Below, one piece after another: positions 24,168 to 30,284 of a stretch of DNA of 64,000 nucleotides. How positions within the stretch are numbered: position 1 is the stretch's first letter; every line of letters begins with the position of its first letter. The notes under the pieces were generated by a model. It had not been told where the DNA came from. It searched no databases and worked only from the letters and a program-made list of their open reading frames with translations. Made by a program: the position numbers and the translations under genes. This DNA is from Desulfurispora thermophila DSM 16022. GTDB lineage: Bacteria > Bacillota > Desulfotomaculia > Desulfotomaculales > Desulfurisporaceae. The stretch lies in contig NZ_AQWN01000009.1 of assembly GCF_000376385.1 (NCBI RefSeq), positions 110,802 to 174,801 of the forward strand, written 5' to 3'.

Positions 24168-25718
24168 ATGCCCAATATCTCGAAACTTAGCTTAGCAGCG
24201 CTACGTGACCAAATTAACGCAGGTACCCGAGAGGTAACCTTTAAAACCGATGATGGAGCTCTGACCCAAATGGTCTATATTCCCAAGTTCCGCATCCCAG
24301 CCGGGATTTGGGATAACGGGCAGTTTCCGCCACAGGACTTGCTTTTAGGCGGATTCTTCGTTGACAAGTATCCATGCAGCCACAAAAATGCGACCAGCAC
24401 TTCCAGAGGCATCGGTACCAACCCAACCGTTACTGCCGGGTCTACCACGGATGTAGCGGTTTCTTTGCCCGGCAAAGTGCCCTGGACAGAAATTACGTTA
24501 GATAACGCGAAGAAGGCGTGCGAGAACCGCAAAATCAACGGTGTATCCTGCCACCTTATGACCATGAAAGAATGGGCTACTCTAGCTTTCCTCATCAAGC
24601 TCTTGGGGCATGATATACGCGGGAATAATTATTTCGGGCGTGACATCCGGGACCCGGACAGCTTTGAATACTATGGGGTGCCTGACGTTTCTATAGGCGG
24701 CACGCCAGGGAGCTCTGGTTATCCTTATTACGGTCACCAATTTGCCCGCGTTCTAACCGGTACGGGCCCGATAAGCTGGTCTCATAATGGCATGGCTAAT
24801 GGGGTATTCGACCTGGTAGGCAACGTATGGGAGTTTATCGACTTTACTATAGATACCGGCATCTACACGGCAAAGAAAACCGCTGTTATCCAGGACGCAG
24901 ACGGCATAACTGCCACCGATACCGCCATAGTTATCGCTAATGTTCAGAACCCAGAGTTTTGGCCCGCCACTAATGGTCTGGTGTTAATTAAGGCTGAGGG
25001 GACCAACACTGATGAGTACGTAAGGTACAGCAACTTCGTTGATAACGGCAACGGCACCTATACCTTAACGGGTTGTCAGAGGGGTCAAGAAGGCACTACC
25101 GCCGGCCCTCACGGAAACGGGGCCCAGGTAATCCAAATGACCGACTACTGCCTGATTCCGGGTGGGTATAGCGCTGTCATTGCGGATAGTGGCCTGAACA
25201 ATACTACTAACCCCGCTACTTTCACTTACTCGAAGCTAGTCTTAGGGCCTGGCAAGACCGGCCCTGCGGTCGGGGATGTGCTACAAGTTGAGAATGAGCA
25301 AATGACGGTAACGGCGGTAGACGGCAATCAGTTGACAGTCAATCGTGGAGCTAACGGTTCTGCTATTGCCGCCCATGCCCAGGGCGTGAAGTTCGCGTGC
25401 ATTTCGCCGCAGATGAGTAATAATGATGCGGCTTCTACTGATGCCACTTGGGGGGCTTGGCAATTCGGCTTGTTCCTCACAATGCGTACTGAGCCTGAGC
25501 TGGCCGCCCTGGCCTTGCCGGCCAGCGTAAATGCCAGTGCTGGCAATGAAGAATGGAAGGACGGGTTCTGGGCGAGATGGAAAGGGCAGCGGGTCGCTCT
25601 TCGTGGCGGGCGCTGGGACGATGGGGGCCCGGCCCGGGCTGCCTTCGCTCTGGACCTGCGCCCTCCGGTCGGCCACTGGGGCGGCGGCATCGGCTTCCGC
25701 GCCGCTTTGAGTTTGTAA
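24168..25718 (+). CDS. DGR target: diversified C-type-lectin-fold receptor-binding protein
   Basis: A 516-aa protein. Residues 35-235 and the last 100 residues make up a formylglycine-generating-enzyme-like/C-type lectin fold (VYIPKFRIPAG, GGFFVDKYPCSHKNA, HLMTMKEWATLAFLIKLLG, NGVFDLVGNVWEFIDF, then GQRVALRGGRWDDGGPARAA). Residues about 255-430 insert two beta modules, each with the RGxxG...H pattern (LTGCQRGQEGTTAGPHGNGA; LTVNRGANGSAIAAHAQGV). The variable repeat encodes the C-terminal end. Diversified residues seen are Asp496, Arg498, Pro499, His503 and Gly507, each encoded by AAY in the template. It is likely the tail-tip adhesin. Confidence 0.9.
   Translation: MPNISKLSLAALRDQINAGTREVTFKTDDGALTQMVYIPKFRIPAGIWDNGQFPPQDLLLGGFFVDKYPCSHKNATSTSRGIGTNPTVTAGSTTDVAVSLPGKVPWTEITLDNAKKACENRKINGVSCHLMTMKEWATLAFLIKLLGHDIRGNNYFGRDIRDPDSFEYYGVPDVSIGGTPGSSGYPYYGHQFARVLTGTGPISWSHNGMANGVFDLVGNVWEFIDFTIDTGIYTAKKTAVIQDADGITATDTAIVIANVQNPEFWPATNGLVLIKAEGTNTDEYVRYSNFVDNGNGTYTLTGCQRGQEGTTAGPHGNGAQVIQMTDYCLIPGGYSAVIADSGLNNTTNPATFTYSKLVLGPGKTGPAVGDVLQVENEQMTVTAVDGNQLTVNRGANGSAIAAHAQGVKFACISPQMSNNDAASTDATWGAWQFGLFLTMRTEPELAALALPASVNASAGNEEWKDGFWARWKGQRVALRGGRWDDGGPARAAFALDLRPPVGHWGGGIGFRAALSL
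25589..25706 (+). repeat. DGR variable repeat (VR)
   Basis: 118 bp at the 3' end of the target gene, aligned gap-free with the template at 26158-26275 (offset 569). There are eight differences, all at template adenines. Two adenines are changed in each of three codons and one in each of two codons. The 3' end (about 25689-25706) is GC-rich and identical to the template, as expected of the initiation-of-mutagenic-homology site. Divergence begins at 25707 (T versus C). Confidence 0.95.
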
Positions 25719-25743
25719 TCTGAAATCTGAAATTCTGGTAATC

Positions 25744-25771
25744 TGGGGGCGGAGCGATAGCGAAGCCCCCA
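25744..25771 (+). other. Hairpin downstream of VR with GATA tetraloop
   Basis: TGGGGGC (25744-25750) pairs with GCCCCCA (25765-25771), and within it GC-GATA-GC forms a short inner stem with a GRNA-type loop. It lies 37 bases after the VR. Known DGRs use a DNA hairpin/cruciform just past the VR to promote cDNA integration. Its role here is inferred. Confidence 0.55.
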
Positions 25772-25795
25772 ATCCAAAATTAGAGGTAGGGGGAA

Positions 25796-26128
25796 ATGCA
25801 AGAGTTAAAGATAAGGCAAAAGTGCGAAGACATGATTGCTTACGGCTATACCGCTCTTCGCCAGTTCCCCAAAAGCGAGCGTTATACTTTGGCGGCTGAC
25901 ATTAAAAAGTCGATGTATAGGCTCCTAAGCCTTATTATCGCTGCCAACAAGAAGTATTACAAAAAGACCACGTTCCAGGAAATGGACGTGGAGCTCGATT
26001 ACCTACGCTCGCTTATACGGTTGGCCATGCAGCTCGGCTTTCTACCGTTCAGGAAATACGAAAACTGGGCTGCAATGCTTAACGAGATAGGCAAAATGCT
26101 CGGCGGATGGATGAAATCCATGCGCTAG
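25796..26128 (+). CDS. avd: DGR accessory variability determinant (Avd)
   Basis: A 110-aa helical, basic protein. Four predicted helices (IRQKCEDMIAYGYTALRQFP, AADIKKSMYRLLSLIIAANK, ELDYLRSLIRLAMQLGFLPF, WAAMLNEIGKMLGGWMKSMR) fit the four-helix barrel of Avd. In the Bordetella phage system Avd forms a positively charged pentamer that binds the template RNA and the reverse transcriptase. It lies between target and template, the usual order. AGGTAGGGGGAA precedes the ATG. Length is close to the family norm. Confidence 0.88.
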   Translation: MQELKIRQKCEDMIAYGYTALRQFPKSERYTLAADIKKSMYRLLSLIIAANKKYYKKTTFQEMDVELDYLRSLIRLAMQLGFLPFRKYENWAAMLNEIGKMLGGWMKSMR

Positions 26129-26453
26129 AGCTTTTTGCGGGGGCCGGGTTGCAATGCGCGGGTCGCTCTTCGTGGCGGGCGCTGGGACGATGGGGGCCCG
26201 GCCCGGGCTGCCTTCGCTCTGAACCTGAACAATCCGGTCGGCAACTGGGGCGGCAACATCGGCTTCCGCGCCGCTCTGCCTGGCAAGCCAGAAGTCGAAA
26301 CCCCACGGGGTTTCGTCCAGTGCGCAGGCAAAGGAACCCGGTTCCTTGTCGCGCCAGCTTGTCTGGCCGGCAAAAAACATAAACAGGTAGCGGGTGGCAA
26401 GTAACCTTGCAAGGTGAAAGTCATCCGCTACCGCCCTCAATGGGGGTGAGAAA
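26129..26453 (+). ncRNA. DGR template RNA region with structured 3' part
   Basis: This non-coding stretch contains the template repeat and, after it, a dense set of inverted repeats: CGAAACCCC/GGGGTTTCG (26296-26315), AAGGAAC/GTTCCTT (26331-26347), GCCAG/CTGGC (26353-26367), and an outer GGTAGCGG/CCGCTACC (26386-26432) enclosing GCAAG/CTTGC (26397-26410). In characterised DGRs the RNA 3' of the template folds to bind the RT-Avd complex and prime cDNA synthesis. The hairpins are visible; the function is inferred from that family. It ends at the RT start. Confidence 0.75.
26158..26275 (+). repeat. DGR template repeat (TR)
   Basis: 118 bp homologous to the VR. It has 13 adenines, 10 of them packed as five AAC/AAT codons in VR register at 26222-26224, 26228-26230, 26231-26233, 26243-26245 and 26255-26257. 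The eight VR changes map to A residues 26222, 26228, 26229, 26231, 26232, 26243, 26255 and 26256. The first 62 bp contain only two adenines and are unchanged. Open frames run through it but lack start signals. Confidence 0.95.
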
Positions 26454-27527
26454 TTGGCGAAAACACATAACAACCTCTATCCGCTCATTTATGATTTTGA
26501 AAACTTATACCGAGCATACCTGAAAGCCAGGCGTAACAAAAGGTACCAACAAGAGGTCCTTGCCTTTACGGCAAACTTAGAAGAGAACCTTCTGCAAATC
26601 CAAAACGAGCTTATTTGGAAGACCTACAGAACCGGACCGTACCGGTTCTTTTATGTTCATGACCCCAAGACCAGATTAGTTGCTGCATTGCCATTCAAGG
26701 ACCGAGTGGTGCAACATGCCCTTTGCAACATCATTGAGCCGATTTTTGAGTCCCGGTTTATTTATGATAGTTACGCCTGTAGGGTTGGCAAAGGTACCCA
26801 TGCCGGCGCGGATAGGGTAACGCAGTTTCTTCGTATAGCGCAGCGTAAATGGGAGCGGGTTTACTGCTTAAAAGGAGATATAGCCCAATACTTCCCGAGC
26901 ATTAATCATGCCATCTTGAAGGCTATAATCAGGAAACGGATTACCTGTCCTGATACTCTTTGGCTGATTGATGAGATTATCGACAGCGGCGGTGATGGCA
27001 GCGACTGTCCCAGAGGTCTCCCTATTGGGAATTTGACTTCCCAGCTATGGGCCAATGTTTATCTTGACCAACTTGACCATTTCGTAAAGGAGGTCCTCCG
27101 GGAAAGGTACTATGTGCGCTATATGGATGACTTCGTTATTATTGGAGGGGATAAACGGCACCTATGGGAAGTCAAGAAGGAAATCGAAGGGTTTCTGGCC
27201 GATAAACTGGACTTACGTCTCAATGACAAAACAGGAGTATGGCCTATTAGCCAGGGAATTGACTTTCTTGGGTATCGTATTTGGCCAACACATAGGTTGG
27301 TTAGGAAGTCCAGCATAAAAAGGATGAAGCGGAAGCTCAAGGCTTTTCAGCGTAAGTTTCGGGAAGGCCGTATTAGTTTAGATAAGATTAACGCGACAAT
27401 CCAATCCTGGCTCGGGCATGTGAGCCATGCTAATAGCTACAATTTGCGGCGAAAGCTGCTCGAAAACTTTGTATTAACAAGAGGAGGGGATGCCGATGAG
27501 AAAAAACAACGCCAATCCCGGGGGTGA
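26454..27527 (+). CDS. DGR reverse transcriptase
   Basis: A 357-aa RT starting at TTG behind GGGGGTGAG. The catalytic domain shows CLKGDIAQYFPSINHAIL (first Asp of the active site), GLPIGNLTSQLWANVYLDQL (the (I/L)GNxxSQ motif that marks DGR RTs, in place of the QGxxxSP of retroviral or group II enzymes), and YYVRYMDDFVII (YMDD box), then GIDFLGYRIWP. There is no maturase, endonuclease or RNase H domain. It copies the template RNA with errors at adenines and, with Avd, replaces the VR. Length is typical. Confidence 0.95.
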   Translation: MAKTHNNLYPLIYDFENLYRAYLKARRNKRYQQEVLAFTANLEENLLQIQNELIWKTYRTGPYRFFYVHDPKTRLVAALPFKDRVVQHALCNIIEPIFESRFIYDSYACRVGKGTHAGADRVTQFLRIAQRKWERVYCLKGDIAQYFPSINHAILKAIIRKRITCPDTLWLIDEIIDSGGDGSDCPRGLPIGNLTSQLWANVYLDQLDHFVKEVLRERYYVRYMDDFVIIGGDKRHLWEVKKEIEGFLADKLDLRLNDKTGVWPISQGIDFLGYRIWPTHRLVRKSSIKRMKRKLKAFQRKFREGRISLDKINATIQSWLGHVSHANSYNLRRKLLENFVLTRGGDADEKKQRQSRG

Positions 27528-27532
27528 GGCAT

Positions 27533-27763
27533 ATGCCCGGCCCTGAACTTGCACAGTACGGTATTGCTTTTTTCGCCGTAGCTGGGCTTATCTATATCAT
27601 TGGGCGCTGGATTGAGCGCAGAGATGAGATAAACCTGGCGGAGGTGGTGCAGAACAATACAAAAGCCTTGGAGCAAGTGACGGCGGTGGTCCAGGCTATC
27701 CAGATAAGCCTTACCCGGCAGGAGGCCAAAATTGATGAGCTATTAGAAAGAGCAAGGCGGTGA
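27533..27763 (+). CDS. Small membrane protein with coiled coil (holin-associated?)
   Basis: A 76-aa protein. ATG 27533 follows GGGGGTGAGG. The N-terminus is one membrane helix (AQYGIAFFAVAGLIYIIGRW), followed by a charged coiled coil (VVQNNTKALEQVTAVVQAIQ, SLTRQEAKIDELLERARR). This layout resembles BhlA/UviB or XhlA-type lysis proteins. It opens the lysis cassette, overlapping the next gene by one base. The family is not certain. Confidence 0.6.
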   Translation: MPGPELAQYGIAFFAVAGLIYIIGRWIERRDEINLAEVVQNNTKALEQVTAVVQAIQISLTRQEAKIDELLERARR

Positions 27764-28131
27764 TGGCTATGAAGGTTCGAGGGTTTTGGTCAGACCCTGA
27801 CGGCTGGAGCTTAGCCGACGTTGTAACTGTTCTCGTCCTCCCCGTTTGGATGTATGTGGCGGTGAAATTCGCATTAGCCAAAGATTTGTCCGGAAACCAG
27901 GTGGATTATTTTTTGGTTCTTAGTTACCCGCTCTTGATTGCTGTGGGCGGCAAGATGTTGAGTGGGCTGCCGCTTCCCTGGCCGAGGAGAAGCGGCTTTA
28001 CTGTTGCTCAGCAGGGGTACTATCAGCAGCCTTATTACTACCAGGAACAGGACCCCGTGATAACGCAGACGCCGGAAGTAGCCCCAGAAGCTACGGCGCC
28101 AGACGGGGCTCCTGAAAAGCCGACCATTTAG
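27763..28131 (+). CDS. Putative holin-like membrane protein, 122 aa
   Basis: The ATG overlaps the preceding TGA. Two hydrophobic helices (ADVVTVLVLPVWMYVAVKFA; YFLVLSYPLLIAVGGKMLSG) are followed by a 50-residue hydrophilic, Tyr/Gln/Pro-rich tail. The position directly before the endolysin and the size suggest a holin or antiholin. It has no clear family match by eye. AGGAGGTGGTATC after it serves the endolysin. Confidence 0.55.
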   Translation: MAMKVRGFWSDPDGWSLADVVTVLVLPVWMYVAVKFALAKDLSGNQVDYFLVLSYPLLIAVGGKMLSGLPLPWPRRSGFTVAQQGYYQQPYYYQEQDPVITQTPEVAPEATAPDGAPEKPTI

Positions 28132-28142
28132 GAGGTGGTATC

Positions 28143-28868
28143 GTGCGTATTGTTATAGACCCAGGCCATGGTGGCTCTGACCCTGGCGCGGTCGGACCTA
28201 ATGGCCTCAAGGAGGCCCATGTAAACCTTGCGGTGGCGCTGAAGGTAGCCGAAAAGCTACGCAAAGCCGGCGTGGAGGTGAGGCTTACTCGCACCAGCGA
28301 CGTATTCATTGACCTTCAACCTCGTTGCGACATTGCAAATTCTTTTGGTGCAGATTATTTCGTATCTATCCATTGCAACTCTGCCGGAACGCCCGAAGCA
28401 GAGGGCGCCGAGACTTATTGCTATAAATTCGGTGGCCAAGGCGAAATCCTCGCAAAAGCTATCCAAACCGAGCTCATAGCAGCCACAGGCCGTGCTAACC
28501 GTGGGGTTAAAACGGCCAACTACTATGTTTTGCGCCGTACTAACATGCCGGCTGTATTGACGGAACTGGCATTTATCTCTAGCCCCGAGGAAGAGCGCTT
28601 GCTTGGTAGCCCCGATTATCAAGAGAAGTGTGCTACTGCTATAGCGCGGGGTATCGGCAAGGTAATTGGCGTCAAAATCATTCAGGAGGTGCTTTCCATG
28701 TTTAAGGACGTGCCAGCAAATCACTGGGCAGCTGGAAGCATCGAGAGACTTGCAAAGCTGGGCATCATCAAAGGGGATGAGCAGGGCAATTTCCGCCCGG
28801 ACCAGCCTATTACCAGGGCTGAAGTAGTAGCTCTGTTGGACCGGGTACTTAAGCTACTTGGGAGGTAA
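28143..28868 (+). CDS. Endolysin: N-acetylmuramoyl-L-alanine amidase (Amidase_3) with one SLH motif
   Basis: A 241-aa lysin starting at GTG. Residues 1-175 are the Amidase_3 zinc domain: VIDPGHGGSDPGA and NGLKEAHVNLAV give the first His and Glu ligands, FVSIHCNSAGTPEAEG the second His, and PAVLTELAFISSPEE the catalytic Glu. Residues about 185-240 form a single SLH motif (FKDVPANHWAAGSIERLAKL, then FRPDQPITRAEVVALLDRV), which likely anchors it to the cell wall. It cuts peptidoglycan at the end of infection. Most SLH anchors have three repeats; here there is one. Confidence 0.92.
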   Translation: MRIVIDPGHGGSDPGAVGPNGLKEAHVNLAVALKVAEKLRKAGVEVRLTRTSDVFIDLQPRCDIANSFGADYFVSIHCNSAGTPEAEGAETYCYKFGGQGEILAKAIQTELIAATGRANRGVKTANYYVLRRTNMPAVLTELAFISSPEEERLLGSPDYQEKCATAIARGIGKVIGVKIIQEVLSMFKDVPANHWAAGSIERLAKLGIIKGDEQGNFRPDQPITRAEVVALLDRVLKLLGR

Positions 28869-28873
28869 TTTGC

Positions 28874-29230
28874 ATGGAAGATAAACTCTTGCAGCTTGCC
28901 TATGATATTCTAGCTATTCTTATCCCTGCCTTGGCAGCATTAGCGGTAGAATACATCCGCCGCCGACTGGGTACGGAGAAAATGAGAAAGGTTCAGGAAG
29001 AACTTGCGGCTAAGCAGGAGCTCGCCACCCTGGCCGTGCGCTTCGTGGAGCAGGTTTACAAGGACCTGCACGGTCCTGACAAATACCAAAAGGCTGCCGA
29101 GTGGCTGGCGGCCAGGGCACAAGAACACGGGCTTAAGCTTACGGCTGACGAAATTAAGGGTCTGATTGAAGCTGCACTTCGCCAGCTCAAAGACGCATTT
29201 GGGAACGAGTGGGCCAAGCAGGTACAGTAA
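28874..29230 (+). CDS. Phage holin, LL-H family
   Basis: A 118-aa protein with an N-terminal membrane helix (LQLAYDILAILIPALAALAV), a basic segment (EYIRRRLGTEKMRKVQ) and a helical C-terminal half ending in IEAALRQLKDAFGNEW. This matches the LL-H type holins of Firmicutes phages. It makes the membrane hole that releases the amidase. It is the last plus-strand phage gene and is followed by a strong terminator. Confidence 0.8.
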   Translation: MEDKLLQLAYDILAILIPALAALAVEYIRRRLGTEKMRKVQEELAAKQELATLAVRFVEQVYKDLHGPDKYQKAAEWLAARAQEHGLKLTADEIKGLIEAALRQLKDAFGNEWAKQVQ

Positions 29231-29237
29231 AAATTAC

Positions 29238-29265
29238 GCCCCGGTCAAGAGGCCGGGGCTTTTTT
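29238..29265 (+). terminator. Terminator of the late operon
   Basis: GCCCCGG (29238-29244) pairs with CCGGGGC (29253-29259), followed by six T. It also overlaps the 3' end of the minus-strand regulator, so it may act in both directions. Confidence 0.9.
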
Positions 29266-29824
29266 ATTCTTCCAGGACTTTCAAATACTGATTAAGTACG
29301 TTAAAATATCGAGGTAAGGGTACATGCTTCCCCTGCTCCCAGTGCCGTAGAGTTTTAACGTCAACGCCTATAATCTGGGCGAATTCTTCTTTCGTGAGGC
29401 CGTGAAACAAGCGAGCTTTCGTAATGCGCTGGCCCAATGTGTTTTCAGGTAGCGTTTCAAAACATCCGAGATAAGCGATAGGCACCCCCAGCACCTGGGC
29501 CAGCTTTCGCAGGTTTCGGAGAGATGCGGTTGTCCTCCCGGCTTCGAGGCTGCTTATTGCCTCGGCTGTCATACCGACCGTCTTGGCCAGGTCTCTAATG
29601 GTCATGTCCTTAGCTACCCTGGCTTGGCGCAGCCGGGCCCCGGGAGAGTCACCATACCAGACGTGGCCGAGGAGCCATGCCGGCAACTTCGTCCGGCGCT
29701 CAATTGAGAGGTCAAGGTTATTCTCTTCACGGCTGTCCCTGCGGCTTTGCCGGCGATCCGCTGAAAGAGTGTCGTTGCACACCGCTGCAAATTCGGCGCT
29801 ATCTAACGCGCATATCGGGCCCAC
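29264..29824 (-). CDS. Two-domain XRE-type regulator at the prophage right end
   Basis: The C-terminal 130 residues hold two helix-turn-helix domains in tandem: ARLRQARVAKDMTIRDLAKT with VGMTAEAISSLEAGRTTA, and QRITKARLFHGLTKEEFAQI with IGVDVKTLRHWEQGKHVP. It is the only phage-side regulator on the opposite strand and probably a repressor of lysogeny. The open frame runs past the apparent phage/host junction into comM antisense DNA. The true start is unclear; a TTG at about 29684 (before LPAWLLGHVW) or a start further up are options, and none has a strong ribosome site. Confidence 0.65.
   Translation of the reverse strand: MGPICALDSAEFAAVCNDTLSADRRQSRRDSREENNLDLSIERRTKLPAWLLGHVWYGDSPGARLRQARVAKDMTIRDLAKTVGMTAEAISSLEAGRTTASLRNLRKLAQVLGVPIAYLGCFETLPENTLGQRITKARLFHGLTKEEFAQIIGVDVKTLRHWEQGKHVPLPRYFNVLNQYLKVLEE
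29700..29760. other. Probable attR region of the prophage
   Basis: Homology to ComM/YifB begins abruptly near 29731 (CPCGFAGDPLKEC on the plus strand), while the sequence just left belongs to the phage regulator. The crossover therefore lies near 29720-29745. The exact core cannot be fixed without the left end, which is outside the window. Confidence 0.5.
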
Positions 29825-30207
29825 TGTGGGACAGGCTGGATCTGATTTGCCAGGTACCCCGCGTGCAATACGAGGATTTGCACAGTGACCAGCCCGCCGA
29901 ACCCTCCGCCGTTGTGCGGCAACGGGTGGAGGAAGCGCGTGCCAGGCAAAGGGAGCGTCTTAAGCCCTACGGTATCAATTGCAATGCCCAGCTCAGCGGA
30001 CGGTTGTTGCGGCAGATGGTGGAACTCACGCCGGAAAGCCGCCGTCTTTTGCGGGAAGCCTACCGCAAGCTGGCCTTGAGCGCGCGCAGCCACGACCGCA
30101 TCTTAAAAACAGCCCGCACCATCGCCGACCTGGAAGGAAGCCCGCAGGTGCAGACGCATCACCTGGCGGAAGCCTTGAGTTACCGTCTGCCCATAAATGA
30201 AGAATAA
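29731..30207 (+). pseudogene. comM: 3' fragment of comM/yifB (Mg-chelatase-like ATPase) cut by the prophage
   Basis: About 158 codons of the C-terminal part of a ComM/YifB protein: CPCGFAGDPLKECRCTPLQI, RRYLTRISGPLWDRLDLICQ, and the C-terminal LARTARTIADLEGS-like helix (KTARTIADLEGSPQVQTHHL). These are hallmark C-terminal motifs of the family, which acts as a branch-migration helicase in natural transformation. The N-terminal AAA+ part and the start are missing, replaced by phage DNA. An open ATG at 29677 lies in phage sequence without a ribosome site. The 5' half should be left of the window. Confidence 0.85.
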
Positions 30208-30214
30208 ATACAAA

Positions 30215-30245
30215 AGCCACCCTCATTACTTCGGGTGGCTTTTTT
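30215..30245. terminator. Bidirectional terminator between comM end and flgL
   Basis: AGCCACCC (30215-30222) pairs with GGGTGGCT (30233-30240), flanked by A-run and T-run on both sides. It serves the comM remnant and the minus-strand flagellar operon. Confidence 0.88.
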
Positions 30246-30284
30246 AGACTGGATGGGTAATCAAAAAATTGAAGCCGCCTGCCA

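Noticed and set aside
26107..26424. Open frames on both strands across the template repeat
   Set aside because: They read through the TR because it is homologous to coding VR sequence. They lack ribosome sites and extend into the folded RNA region, so the TR is treated as non-coding.
26454..27527. Group II intron or retron reverse transcriptase
   Set aside because: There is no maturase or endonuclease domain and no intron ends. The IGNLTSQ motif, neighbouring Avd and A-specific TR/VR differences fit a DGR instead.
1..29735. Mu-like transposable phage
   Set aside because: Head genes are Mu-type, but no MuA/MuB transposase is visible, a standard terminase is present, and the right end is in a specific gene, which fits site-specific integration.
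29677..30207. Intact ComM/YifB gene starting at ATG 29677
   Set aside because: The first 18 codons lie in phage DNA without family similarity or ribosome site; the N-terminal ATPase half is missing.
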